Origin: a virus
IMG/VR virus record: IMGVR_UViG_3300025138_000174
Coordinates: 1 to 33,368 of that record
Length of the DNA: 33,368 bases
Direction: 5' to 3' (one strand)
Shown here: one piece after another, positions 15,581-23,331 of the stretch
Position numbering within the stretch: position 1 is the first letter of the stretch
Layout of the letters: each line of letters starts with the position of its first letter
The notes under the pieces: model-generated
What the model saw: only the letters and a program-made list of their open reading frames with translations
What the model was told of the DNA's origin: nothing
The model's database searches: none
Program-made: the position numbers and the translations under genes

Positions 15581-16488
15581 TGGCAAAACCTAGAAAACCT
15601 ATACCAAAAAGTCAATTAACTCTAAGCACTAGTAAAAATACTGCTTTTAGAGGGATAGAAGATAGAGGAGAATCAGGTAACCCTAATAATTCTATTACAC
15701 CACCAAACCCAAATTATACGGAAACAGGTATTGATTTTAACAGATCAAACCAAATGAGTTTTAAAGAAGATAAAACAAAACAATACTCCGTTGGTATTAA
15801 AGATATTGATGAAGCAGTATTTTATTATTTTCAAAATATAATTAGACCCTTTGTTTATCAAAATGGTGAGCGAAGAGAAGTACCTGTAATATATGGTGCA
15901 CCTGAAAGATGGAAATCATTTCAACGTGATGGGTACTACAGAGATAAAAGTGGAGCAATTATGCTTCCTATTTTAGTAATAAAAAGGGATACATTAACTA
16001 AAGATAGAACAGTAGCTAATAAACTAGATGCTAATATGCCTAATTTATATGGTCAATGGTCAAAAGAATTTAGTTCAAAAAACTTTTATAGTAACTTTGG
16101 TACTTTAAACAATAGAAAACCAGTTGAAAAATTTCATATAGTAGCACAACCCGATTACGTTACAATGGAATATAGCTGTATTATCCAAACTTACTATATG
16201 GAGCAGTTAAATAAAATAATAGAATCATGTGAGTACGCTTCAGATGCTTATTGGGGTAATCCTGAAAGATTTCAATTTAGAGCTTTTATAGATACCTTTA
16301 CTACCGCAACCGAATTAACTCAAGGTAAAGATAGGTTAGTAACAGGTACTTTTAATATTAGATTAAGAGGGTATATATTACCTGATACTATACAAAAAGA
16401 ACTAAACGCAACTAAAGTATATAATTCTAAGGCTAAAATTATTATTACAACAGAAACAACAAATAATATCGAAGATATCGACTTTTAA
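15580..16488 (+). CDS. Tail terminator / sheath stabiliser (gp15-like)
   Basis: A 302-residue protein resembling T4 gp15, which caps the finished tail and joins it to the neck. Corresponding segments are IIRPFVYQNGERREVPVIYG with a following RWKSF (compare RVPITYASKEHF in gp15), IMLPILVIKRD, and MEYSCIIQTYYMEQLNKIIE (compare the MIYELSIFTRYEDDMFQIVE region of gp15). The C-terminal LVTGTFNIRLRGYILPD matches the WSLTFEVNGWMYP end of the gp15 core. The N-terminal 60 residues are low-complexity and Pro/Asn-rich. The ATG overlaps the preceding stop by one base. It precedes the sheath and tube genes, as in T4. Confidence 0.7.
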   Translation: MAKPRKPIPKSQLTLSTSKNTAFRGIEDRGESGNPNNSITPPNPNYTETGIDFNRSNQMSFKEDKTKQYSVGIKDIDEAVFYYFQNIIRPFVYQNGERREVPVIYGAPERWKSFQRDGYYRDKSGAIMLPILVIKRDTLTKDRTVANKLDANMPNLYGQWSKEFSSKNFYSNFGTLNNRKPVEKFHIVAQPDYVTMEYSCIIQTYYMEQLNKIIESCEYASDAYWGNPERFQFRAFIDTFTTATELTQGKDRLVTGTFNIRLRGYILPDTIQKELNATKVYNSKAKIIITTETTNNIEDIDF

Positions 16489-16499
16489 ATAACCTTTAC

Positions 16500-16514
16500 A
16501 TATTTATCAACAAA
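16500..16514 (+). promoter_or_regulatory. Late-promoter-like motif ATATTTATCAACAAA
   Basis: In the gap before the small gene at 16526, 11 nt upstream of its ATG. One base differs from the consensus core (TATCAA instead of TATAA). Confidence 0.5.
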
Positions 16515-16525
16515 ACAATTTATAT

Positions 16526-16777
16526 ATGAAAAATCAAAAGTTATCAAAAAAAGAGTTACAAGTATTACAAGAATATCAAAATAAAACAAATGAGGTTATT
16601 GCCGCATTAGGAGGTGTAGAACTACAAATTAGTGCGTTAAAAACCCAAAAAGAAGAAATATTAAAAGATTTTAAAGTCCTTCAAGATAACCAAGTAAAAA
16701 CTGGTAAAGAATTACAAGATAAATACGGTGAAGGTAATATAAATTTAGAAAACGGAGAATTTACTCCAAAGGAATAA
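16526..16777 (+). CDS. Small coiled-coil protein upstream of the sheath gene
   Basis: An 83-residue, highly charged protein whose residues about 8-65 show clear heptad spacing (KKELQVLQEYQNKTNEVIAA continuing to KTQKEEILKDFKVLQ), followed by a short Gly/Asn-rich tail. It has no membrane segment. It has its own late-type motif and another one follows it, so it appears to be transcribed independently. I recall small coiled-coil genes in this position in other marine T4-like phages, without known function. A structural or assembly-factor role is guesswork. Confidence 0.65.
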   Translation: MKNQKLSKKELQVLQEYQNKTNEVIAALGGVELQISALKTQKEEILKDFKVLQDNQVKTGKELQDKYGEGNINLENGEFTPKE

Positions 16778-16796
16778 ATTTTTGAAATATTTTTCA

Positions 16797-16811
16797 ATAT
16801 TTATAATAAAA
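16797..16811 (+). promoter_or_regulatory. Late-promoter-like motif ATATTTATAATAAAA (sheath gene)
   Basis: Exact consensus copy, 23 nt before the sheath ATG at 16835. Confidence 0.65.
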
Positions 16812-16834
16812 TAAAAATAAATAAACTATAGACA

Positions 16835-18874
16835 ATGGCAGAGACAACATTAATATCTCCCGGTGTATTAACAAGAGAAAATGATTCATCCTTTATTGGG
16901 GCTAGACCTGTTACCTTTGGTGCAGCTGTTATAGGACCAGCAATAATGGGACCTGTTGGTATTCCAACGGGAGTTTCTACTTTCTCTCAATATGAAGCCA
17001 TATTTGGAGGATCAATAGAAAGTGGATCACAACAATACACCTATTTAAATTCAATTTCAGCAAGAAATTATTTTGCTCAAGGAGGACAATCATTATTAGT
17101 AACACGTGTTGTTACAGGTTCTTTCTCTGAAGCATCAAGCTCTATAGGTAGTACTTTAACTTCAGGTGCTTTAGTTAGCGGTGCTAATCAATTACTTAAT
17201 TCACAACTATCTGGAAGTTTTTTAAACATTTCAGGTAGTACTGGTGGAGTTGTAGTACCAAATGTCCCTGTTGGTGGTGGACTTGGATCAGGCGCAATAG
17301 CTAGTATAACTCTTGCAACTCAAGTAGAATCAGCTCAAACTTCATCTGTAACAAATATTACAATCACAACCCCAGGAACAGGATATCAAGTAGGAGATAC
17401 AATTAATTTCCCATCAGAATCTATAGGTGCTACAGTAGCTGGAGGTACTAATTTAGAATATCTTTTAATAGAAGATGATTTACAAACAACAGCCTCTTTC
17501 GAGATTAAAACAATATCTGAAGGTGAGATGATGAATAATTATCAATCAATAGACTCAGCAAATGGTACATTAGATAGTGGTTCAGCAAATAATCTTAGGT
17601 GGGAAATAGCTTCTGTAAACACATCTTCAGGACAGTTTTCATTGTTAGTAAGAAGAGGAAATGATACTTCAACACAAAAGGCTATATTAGAAACATATAA
17701 CAATGTATCTTTAGACCCACAAGCATCTAATTATATTTCAAAGGTAATAGGTGACACATACGAAACTGTAGAGCAAGATGGTACCGACTTTTTTGTTAAA
17801 ACAAATGGTAATTACCCACGAAGAAGTGCTTACATTTATGTTTCAGAAGTAGGTTTAGCAACTCCTTCTTATTTTGATAATAATGGAGCAGCAAAAAGCG
17901 AATTTACTGGTAGTTTACCAAAAGTTCAATCTGGATCTTTCCAAGGTGCTGAAGGTAAAAACTTTGAAAATGGAGATGCATTATTTAATGAAAATATAAG
18001 TGCAACCAATATACAAGGTATTGCACCAAATGATTATACACAATCAATTAATTTATTAAGTAATTCAGATGATTACCAATTTAACGTAATTACAGCTCCT
18101 GGATTAAATGCATCCCAACACTCATCACAAACAACAGGTTTAGTAACACTTGCACAAGGTAGAACTGATTGTATAGCAGTAATTGATATTGTAGCGTATA
18201 ACGCGTCAATCAACACAGTTACAACACAAGCAAGTGCTTATGATAGCTCATATGCTGCTACTTATTGGCCGTGGTTACAAACGATAGATGCCGGAACAGG
18301 ACAAACAGTTTGGGCACCCGCTTCAACATACATTCCTGCAGTTTATGCATTTACAGATGCTTCATCAGACCCATGGTTTGCACCAGCAGGTTTACTTAGA
18401 GGAGCTTTAGGAAGTGTAGTAAGAGCAGAAAGAAAATTAACATCAGGTAATAGAGATACTTTATACGAAGCAAATGTAAACCCAATTGCAACATTCCCAG
18501 GAAGTGGAGTTGTAGTATTTGGACAGAAAACTTTACAGAAAAGAGCAAGTGCTTTAGATAGAGTAAATGTACGTAGATTATTAATTGCACTTAAAGGATA
18601 TATCACACAAGTATCAGATAACTTAGTATTTGAACAAAATACAAATGCAACAAGAAATAACTTCTTAGCAAATGTAAACCCATACTTAGAATCAGTACAA
18701 CAAAGACAAGGATTATATGCTTTTAAAGTAGTAATGGATGCTACAAATAATACACCAGATGTAATTGATAGAAATGAGCTAGTAGGTCAGATTTATTTAC
18801 AACCAACTAAAACAGCTGAATTTATTATTCTAGATTTCAATGTTTTACCAACTGGAGCAACATTTCCTGAATAA
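16835..18874 (+). CDS. Contractile tail sheath protein (T4 gp18-like)
   Basis: A 679-residue sheath subunit, about the size of T4 gp18 (659). The N-terminus SPGVLTRENDSSFIGARPVT with GAAVIGPAIMGPVGIPTGVS after it is the classic sheath opening that includes the inter-subunit strand. The C-terminal domain contains RADCIAVID-like RTDCIAVIDIV (about 446-456), SYAATYWPWLQTIDAG and PWFAPAGLLRGALG. It then has the final conserved block VRRLLIALKGYITQVSDNLV and AEFIILDFNVLPTG. A segment with ITTPGTGYQVGDTINF (about residues 180-195) looks like a surface-exposed beta insertion. Its own late-type promoter motif precedes it, and the tube gene follows with another. Confidence 0.95.
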   Translation: MAETTLISPGVLTRENDSSFIGARPVTFGAAVIGPAIMGPVGIPTGVSTFSQYEAIFGGSIESGSQQYTYLNSISARNYFAQGGQSLLVTRVVTGSFSEASSSIGSTLTSGALVSGANQLLNSQLSGSFLNISGSTGGVVVPNVPVGGGLGSGAIASITLATQVESAQTSSVTNITITTPGTGYQVGDTINFPSESIGATVAGGTNLEYLLIEDDLQTTASFEIKTISEGEMMNNYQSIDSANGTLDSGSANNLRWEIASVNTSSGQFSLLVRRGNDTSTQKAILETYNNVSLDPQASNYISKVIGDTYETVEQDGTDFFVKTNGNYPRRSAYIYVSEVGLATPSYFDNNGAAKSEFTGSLPKVQSGSFQGAEGKNFENGDALFNENISATNIQGIAPNDYTQSINLLSNSDDYQFNVITAPGLNASQHSSQTTGLVTLAQGRTDCIAVIDIVAYNASINTVTTQASAYDSSYAATYWPWLQTIDAGTGQTVWAPASTYIPAVYAFTDASSDPWFAPAGLLRGALGSVVRAERKLTSGNRDTLYEANVNPIATFPGSGVVVFGQKTLQKRASALDRVNVRRLLIALKGYITQVSDNLVFEQNTNATRNNFLANVNPYLESVQQRQGLYAFKVVMDATNNTPDVIDRNELVGQIYLQPTKTAEFIILDFNVLPTGATFPE

Positions 18875-18889
18875 AAACAATAATTATAA

Positions 18890-18904
18890 ATATTTATAAT
18901 AAAA
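18890..18904 (+). promoter_or_regulatory. Late-promoter-like motif ATATTTATAATAAAA (tube gene)
   Basis: Exact consensus copy only 10 nt before the tube ATG at 18915. If it is a -10 element the leader would be almost absent, fitting leaderless or near-leaderless translation. Confidence 0.6.
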
Positions 18905-18914
18905 TTATATAACA

Positions 18915-19403
18915 ATGGCAGTATTAGACCCAAACGAAATATTTTATACAGCATTTGAACCGAAACAACAAAACAGGTTTATATTGTATGTAGATGGAAT
19001 CCCTTCATACCAAATTAAAGGTATGGGAGCTGTTTCATTAACTCAAGGTACAGTTCAGTTGAACCATATTAACGTTGCAAGATACGTTAAAGGTAAAACA
19101 CTTTGGAACACAATTCAAATGACGTTATTTGATCCAATTACACCATCAGGTGCTCAAGCATGTATGGAATGGGTTAGATTACACCATGAGTCAGTAACGG
19201 GTAGAGATGGTTATAGTGATTTCTATAAAAAAGATTTAACTATGAACGTATTAGGACCTGTAGGAGATATCGTTTCAGAATGGATTATCAAAGGGGCTAT
19301 GATTACCGAAGCAAATTTCGGAGATTACAACTGGGATAATGAAAGTGCTGCTGTAGAACTACAATTAACAGTACAACCAGATTACTGTATCTTAAATTTC
19401 TAA
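18915..19403 (+). CDS. Tail tube protein (T4 gp19-like)
   Basis: A 162-residue protein, almost exactly the length of T4 gp19 (163). PKQQNRFILYVDGIPSYQIK (about 16-35) opens the tube beta-barrel. HINVARYVKGKTLWNTIQMT and LFDPITPSGAQACMEWVRLH are conserved tube segments. The end NWDNESAAVELQLTVQPDYC is the usual closing strand of gp19-type tubes. It polymerises into the inner tube beneath the sheath. The gene follows sheath by 40 nt and ends before a strong terminator, as expected for a highly expressed late gene. Confidence 0.93.
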   Translation: MAVLDPNEIFYTAFEPKQQNRFILYVDGIPSYQIKGMGAVSLTQGTVQLNHINVARYVKGKTLWNTIQMTLFDPITPSGAQACMEWVRLHHESVTGRDGYSDFYKKDLTMNVLGPVGDIVSEWIIKGAMITEANFGDYNWDNESAAVELQLTVQPDYCILNF

Positions 19404-19431
19404 GAAACAATTACATAACTTATCAAAAATT

Positions 19432-19455
19432 GCTTGGCTTACGCCAAGCTTTTTT
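19432..19455 (+). terminator. Rho-independent terminator after the tube gene
   Basis: Stem GCTTGGC (19432-19438), loop TTAC, stem GCCAAGC (19443-19449), then six T. It shares a TTAS tetraloop pattern with the capsid terminator. Confidence 0.92.
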
Positions 19456-19463
19456 GTATATTA
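19453..19463 (+). promoter_or_regulatory. Possible promoter element TTTGTATATTA
   Basis: Overlaps the T-run of the tube terminator and closely matches the TTCGTATATTA element at 547 and 32403. It is immediately followed by the CATATGTATAACTG motif, so two promoter-like signals adjoin upstream of the gp26-like gene. Confidence 0.3.
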
Positions 19464-19477
19464 CATATGTATAACTG
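19464..19477 (+). promoter_or_regulatory. Promoter-like motif CATATGTATAACTG
   Basis: Follows the tube terminator and lies 28 nt before the ATG at 19506. It is nearly identical to the motif after the protease terminator (CATACGTATAACTG at 9951), supporting a shared promoter class. Confidence 0.5.
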
Positions 19478-19505
19478 ATAAAAACGTTTTAACCAAATAA
19501 AGACT

Positions 19506-20234
19506 ATGAGTGAATTTAAATTCCCAACCGAAGAAGTAGAATTACCATCAAAAGGTTTAATCTATTCTAAAGACAATCCCCTATCAAGTGGTAAAGTAGA
19601 AATGAAATACATGACTGCTCGAGAAGAAGATATTTTGTCTAACCAATCTTACATCCAAAAGGGTACAGTATTAGATAAATTATTAGATTCTTTAATTATA
19701 GATAAAAACATTAATGCCGACGATTTAATAGTAGGAGATAAAAATGCCTTATTAATAGCTTCTCGTATTTTAGGATATGGTAAAGATTATGAAGTAAAAA
19801 TAAAAGGTGAATCTCATACTATAGATTGCTCTACTTTAGAAAATAAAGAATTTGATGAATCTAAATTTGAAGCAGGTAAAAATGAATTTTCATATACTTT
19901 ACCTTCAACCGACAACGTAATTACCTATAAACTTATTACGGGTCATGATGAAAAAGCAATAAATAGAGAAATAGCAGGTTTAAAAAGACTCCAAAAAGAT
20001 GCCTCTCCTGAATTATCTACTAGATTAAAACATATAATATTATCAGTAGACGGAAAAGAGGAAAAAAAAGATATTAGAGACTTCGTTGATAATTATTTTT
20101 TAGCTAGAGATTCCCGTGCTTTTAGGGATCACATTAAAAACACCCAACCAGATGTAAATTTATCCTATATTTTGGATAATGGAGAGGAGGCAGAGGTCCC
20201 TATTGGCCTAAACTTTTTTTGGCCTGACTATTAA
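19506..20234 (+). CDS. gp26-like baseplate hub / tail-assembly chaperone (possible frameshift donor)
   Basis: A 242-residue protein of the T4 gp26-type baseplate family. The N-terminal block VELPSKGLIYSKDNPLSSGK, followed by VEMKYMTAREEDILSNQSYI and TVLDKLLDSLIID, is diagnostic. It lies between the tube and tape-measure genes, the place of tail-assembly chaperone G in other tailed phages. Read to its own stop, the C-terminus is LNFFWPDY. The stop codon is only 12 nt past a run of seven T (20214-20220). A downstream frame without an ATG in its first 117 bases continues in the +1 (equivalently -2) frame, so a longer product of about 337 residues is likely made by frameshifting. It is preceded by a terminator and a promoter-like motif. 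Family confident; frameshift inferred. Confidence 0.8.
   Translation: MSEFKFPTEEVELPSKGLIYSKDNPLSSGKVEMKYMTAREEDILSNQSYIQKGTVLDKLLDSLIIDKNINADDLIVGDKNALLIASRILGYGKDYEVKIKGESHTIDCSTLENKEFDESKFEAGKNEFSYTLPSTDNVITYKLITGHDEKAINREIAGLKRLQKDASPELSTRLKHIILSVDGKEEKKDIRDFVDNYFLARDSRAFRDHIKNTQPDVNLSYILDNGEEAEVPIGLNFFWPDY
20211..20221 (+). other. Putative programmed ribosomal frameshift site (AAC-TTT-TTT-TGG)
   Basis: The gp26-like frame reads AAC TTT TTT TGG here. Skipping one base, or slipping back two, on the T run moves ribosomes into the frame GGC CTG ACT ATT AAA, which stays open to the TAG at 20518. An AGGAGG lies at 20185-20190, 23 nt upstream, farther than known stimulatory Shine-Dalgarno elements. 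No convincing downstream pseudoknot was seen by eye. Confidence 0.6.
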
Positions 20235-20520
20235 AGTAGCCCCTTTATTTAGGAAAAACTTATTTTCCCAAATACATCAAATATTATTTCATGGTAAAGG
20301 AGGATATGATTATCCTTCTGTCTACAATATGCCTATATGGTTACGTAAATTTACATACAGTGAAATGTTATCCCATTATAAGGAAGAGAAAAAAGCAAAT
20401 GAAAAGGCTTCTAATGGGGGTAAAGGTGCTAAAAACCTAGTTAACCCTGACGGTAAAGTTAATACCCCAGCATTTGCCGAAGCAAGTAAAGCATATAAAG
20501 GTAAAACAAGTTATAATTAG
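20212..20520 (+). CDS. Downstream frame of the tail-assembly chaperone pair (G-T-like extension, no start codon)
   Basis: The frame is open from just after a TAA at 20209-20211 to the TAG at 20518. Its first ATG is at 20329, yet the region before it is plainly coding: APLFRKNLFSQIHQILFHGK then GGYDYPSVYN run straight into MPIWLRKFTYSEM. This Tyr-x-x-Pro-x-Trp-Leu-Arg pattern recurs in small proteins at this position in other T4-like phages, to my recollection. Only CTG (20224) or ATT (20230) could serve as unusual starts. The natural reading is a frameshift extension of about 99 residues onto the gp26-like protein. The C-terminal part is Lys/Ala-rich and helical. A 63-residue protein from the ATG at 20329 would discard the conserved portion. 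Confidence 0.65.
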   Translation, partial: TFFGLTIKVAPLFRKNLFSQIHQILFHGKGGYDYPSVYNMPIWLRKFTYSEMLSHYKEEKKANEKASNGGKGAKNLVNPDGKVNTPAFAEASKAYKGKTSYN

Positions 20521-20522
20521 TA

Positions 20523-20537
20523 ATATTTATAACAAAA
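20523..20537 (+). promoter_or_regulatory. Late-promoter-like motif ATATTTATAACAAAA (tape measure)
   Basis: Two nt after the TAG that closes the frameshift extension and 12 nt before the tape-measure ATG at 20550. It differs from the consensus at one position (C). Confidence 0.6.
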
Positions 20538-20549
20538 CCAACTATATCA

Positions 20550-23066
20550 ATGGCAGCTCAAGACCAAATAAAAAAACTTAATGACCAAATCCAAGAAATC
20601 AACAAACAATTGGGTGGTAAGCAAATTAAGATATTTGATGTTAAGGAACTTAATGAGGCTGAAAGAGTTGTCAAGTCCTTAAGAACAGAACTTCAAGATG
20701 CCACTAGTGATATTTCTGGTCTTGCATCTGGTTTTAAAAATGTAGTTCAAGAAATGCAAAATACTAGTAAACCACTAGCGGATGCAAAAAAATCTTTTAA
20801 TGTACTGTCGGGTTTAGCCCAAAAACTACAAAATGATCAAGTAGGTATTAATAAACTTAGTAAAAAAGAATTAATATCTATTCAAGATAAAATTAAGGCT
20901 GAAAAAGAAAACCAAAAAACACTTTATACAAATCTTAAACAAAAATATGATGCTAATTCAATAACTGATAGAGAATTAGCAGCTTTAGTTGAAATTGAAG
21001 GAACTTTAGCAAATGAAAATGTTTTATATAATGATTTATTAACTACTGCTAGAAAAAGACTTGCTGAAGAAACTAAAATTAATGATGCTATGGGTCTTGG
21101 GGGTGCCTTAATTGGTGGTCTTAAAAAAGGTTTAGATAAATTAGGTTTAGGAGGTTTAGTTGATCAATTAGGAATTGATGATGCTAAAACTGCTATGGAA
21201 AAGGTAGCAGATGAAGTTACTAAAGGAGGAACAGAAACTACAAACTTTGGGGGTAAAGTAAAAGTTTTAAAGGCGGGTATGAGTTCATTAGGTAAATCTA
21301 TGCTGAAGAACCTTAAAGACCCCCTATCAATAGCTAAATTCTTATTTGATGAAATTATAGCTGCAATCCAGGCATCTGATAAGGCAACAGGTGAATTAGC
21401 TAAGGGTATGAATATGTCATACAATGAAGCAAGTTCAATGCGTAATGAACTTCAGTTAGTTTCTAATCTTCAAACGGATATATTCATAACTACAAAAGGA
21501 TTACAAGAATCTCTTATGGCTGTAAATGCTGAATTAGGTACCAATGTAATGCTTAATTCTGAAAATTTAAAGACTTATACTAAATTAAGAGAAGCAGCAG
21601 GTCTTACAATGGACGACCAAAAGGGTATTGTTGCCTTAACTAATGCTACTAAAGGTAATGCTGAAGATATTACAAAAGAATTTTTAGGTGCAGCAAGAGC
21701 ATCTGCTACTAAAAATAAATCAGTTTTAAACGAAAAAACTTTATTAAAAGACATTTCAAACATATCAGCAGCTACAACTTTATCATTCGGTAAAGATGCA
21801 GGTTTAATAGGACAAACTGTAGCTACGGTAAAGGCTTTAGGTTTAGAAATGGGTAAAGTAGAAGGTATAGCAGATAGTTTACTTGAATTTGAATCATCTA
21901 TTGAAAATGAATTACAAGCTGAATTATTATTAAATAAAGATTTAAATTTAGAAAAAGCAAGACAAGCTGCTTTAAATAATGATTTAGCAACAGTAGCTAC
22001 AGAAATAGCTAAACAAGCAGGTTCATCAGCGGAATTTGGTGAAATGAATAGAATACAACAGGAGGCGTTAGCTAAAGCTGTTGGTATGAATAGGGAAGAA
22101 TTAGCAAAAACATTATTTGTCCAAGAACAAATAGGAAATGTATCTGAAGAAGAAGCAAATTTAAGAGAACAAAGAATAAATAAATTACAAGCTGAAGGCT
22201 TATCTAATGAACAAATTAAAAAGAAACTTGGTGAAGAATCTTTTGATTCCTTAAAAAACCAAGCATCTGTTCAAGAAAGAATAAATAAATCTGTTGAAAA
22301 ATTAAGAGAAGTATTTATATCTTTAGCAGGTCCTGTAATGCAAATAGTTTCCCCAATAGTAGATCTTCTTATCCCTGCAGTAGCAGTATTAGGAGGAGCT
22401 TTTAGTATGGTAGGTAGTAGTTTAGGGTATATTATAGATTCTGTAACGGGAATGTATGATATGTTAACAGGAGCTAATACTGAATTAAGCATTATGCAGT
22501 CAATAGTAGGTGCTATTGCTATAACATATGGAGTTTTAGTTGCTCGGAACGCCGCAATAGCAACATTTGCAGCTATAAAGGCAGCAGCAGATAAAAACTC
22601 AGAAAAATCTTTAATTAAACAAGGTTACTTACAAATAAAAAACTTAGCAATTTCAATAGCTGATGCCGTTGCTAAAATTGCGGGGATGTCTGCTCAGACT
22701 TTAGGAATAGCTTCAGTAATAGCTTTAGCAGCAGGTGCTGCAGCATACTCCTTTTTAAGTAGTAAAAGCGTAGGGGATTTATCAATAGATCCTAATGGTG
22801 GTCCCGCAGTGTTCTCTCCTCAAGAAGGGGGATTATATCAAGGGACTAAAAATGATTCTGTAAGATTAGGACTAAAGAAGGATTTAGACGCAGCTGCACT
22901 AAGTAGTGGAAATGCACCTATTATGGTTCAACAAAATACCTCTACACCACCACCACCACAAAATAATGAACAAGTAGATAAAACAAACTCTTTATTAGAG
23001 GAGCTACTTAATTTTCAAGTAAAACAACCTCAATTATCAGCAGTAGGGTTATACGAAGTACAATAA
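20550..23066 (+). CDS. Tail tape measure protein
   Basis: An 838-residue protein that follows the tube and chaperone genes, the standard place for the tape measure. The first 170 residues are a coiled coil (KKLNDQIQEINKQLGGKQIK onward) and most of the remainder is helical. Hydrophobic segments occur at about 590-630 (VFISLAGPVMQIVSPIVDLL and on), about 648-680 (SIVGAIAITYGVLVARNAAI) and about 693-735, as in tape measures that insert in the host membrane. The C-terminus has a Pro-rich linker (TSTPPPPQNNEQ) before a short helix that may bind the hub. It is longer than T4 gp29 (590), implying a longer tail if length scales as in other phages. No peptidase motif is seen. Confidence 0.85.
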   Translation: MAAQDQIKKLNDQIQEINKQLGGKQIKIFDVKELNEAERVVKSLRTELQDATSDISGLASGFKNVVQEMQNTSKPLADAKKSFNVLSGLAQKLQNDQVGINKLSKKELISIQDKIKAEKENQKTLYTNLKQKYDANSITDRELAALVEIEGTLANENVLYNDLLTTARKRLAEETKINDAMGLGGALIGGLKKGLDKLGLGGLVDQLGIDDAKTAMEKVADEVTKGGTETTNFGGKVKVLKAGMSSLGKSMLKNLKDPLSIAKFLFDEIIAAIQASDKATGELAKGMNMSYNEASSMRNELQLVSNLQTDIFITTKGLQESLMAVNAELGTNVMLNSENLKTYTKLREAAGLTMDDQKGIVALTNATKGNAEDITKEFLGAARASATKNKSVLNEKTLLKDISNISAATTLSFGKDAGLIGQTVATVKALGLEMGKVEGIADSLLEFESSIENELQAELLLNKDLNLEKARQAALNNDLATVATEIAKQAGSSAEFGEMNRIQQEALAKAVGMNREELAKTLFVQEQIGNVSEEEANLREQRINKLQAEGLSNEQIKKKLGEESFDSLKNQASVQERINKSVEKLREVFISLAGPVMQIVSPIVDLLIPAVAVLGGAFSMVGSSLGYIIDSVTGMYDMLTGANTELSIMQSIVGAIAITYGVLVARNAAIATFAAIKAAADKNSEKSLIKQGYLQIKNLAISIADAVAKIAGMSAQTLGIASVIALAAGAAAYSFLSSKSVGDLSIDPNGGPAVFSPQEGGLYQGTKNDSVRLGLKKDLDAAALSSGNAPIMVQQNTSTPPPPQNNEQVDKTNSLLEELLNFQVKQPQLSAVGLYEVQ

Positions 23067-23070
23067 TTTA

Positions 23071-23085
23071 ATATTTATAATAAAA
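23071..23085 (+). promoter_or_regulatory. Late-promoter-like motif ATATTTATAATAAAA (baseplate unit)
   Basis: Exact consensus copy 9 nt before the ATG at 23095. No further copy appears until after 30612, so it probably drives the whole baseplate operon of five or six genes. Confidence 0.65.
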
Positions 23086-23094
23086 CAAACAATT

Positions 23095-23322
23095 ATGAGT
23101 TTATTAAACAAATTAACATCAGGTCAAGCTTCAGCTACAAGTCTGAACGGGTCAACGCCTAGTACACCAGAATTTGCAACGTCTACTTTACATAGACAAT
23201 ATTCTACAATAGGAAACCCAGATGCAGCAAATGTATCTCCAGTAAATGGAGTTTTACCTCCACCATCAACATTAGAGTCTCCAGCAGCACCTACAAGATA
23301 TTTGGATAATCTTCCAACTTAA
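23095..23322 (+). CDS. Small proline/serine-rich baseplate-operon protein
   Basis: A 75-residue protein rich in Ser, Thr and Pro. The second half, VSPVNGVLPPPSTLESPAAP then TRYLDNLP, contains a Pro-rich motif I recall from small genes next to the tape measure in other marine T4-like phages. It is probably extended or disordered. It has no signal peptide or hydrophobic helix. As first gene of the baseplate unit, 9 nt before the next ORF, it may be a small baseplate or hub-assembly component. No function can be assigned. Confidence 0.65.
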   Translation: MSLLNKLTSGQASATSLNGSTPSTPEFATSTLHRQYSTIGNPDAANVSPVNGVLPPPSTLESPAAPTRYLDNLPT

Positions 23323-23331
23323 AAGTAGGAT

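Noticed and set aside
20185-20190. AGGAGG upstream of the T-run as a Shine-Dalgarno stimulator of frameshifting
   Set aside because: It is 23 nt from the slip site, outside known stimulator spacing, and the presumed Bacteroidota host makes little use of Shine-Dalgarno pairing.
20329-20520. 63-residue ORF starting at the ATG at 20329 as an independent gene
   Set aside because: Protein-like sequence in the same frame continues well upstream of this ATG, so the ATG is internal. The region is annotated as 20212-20520.
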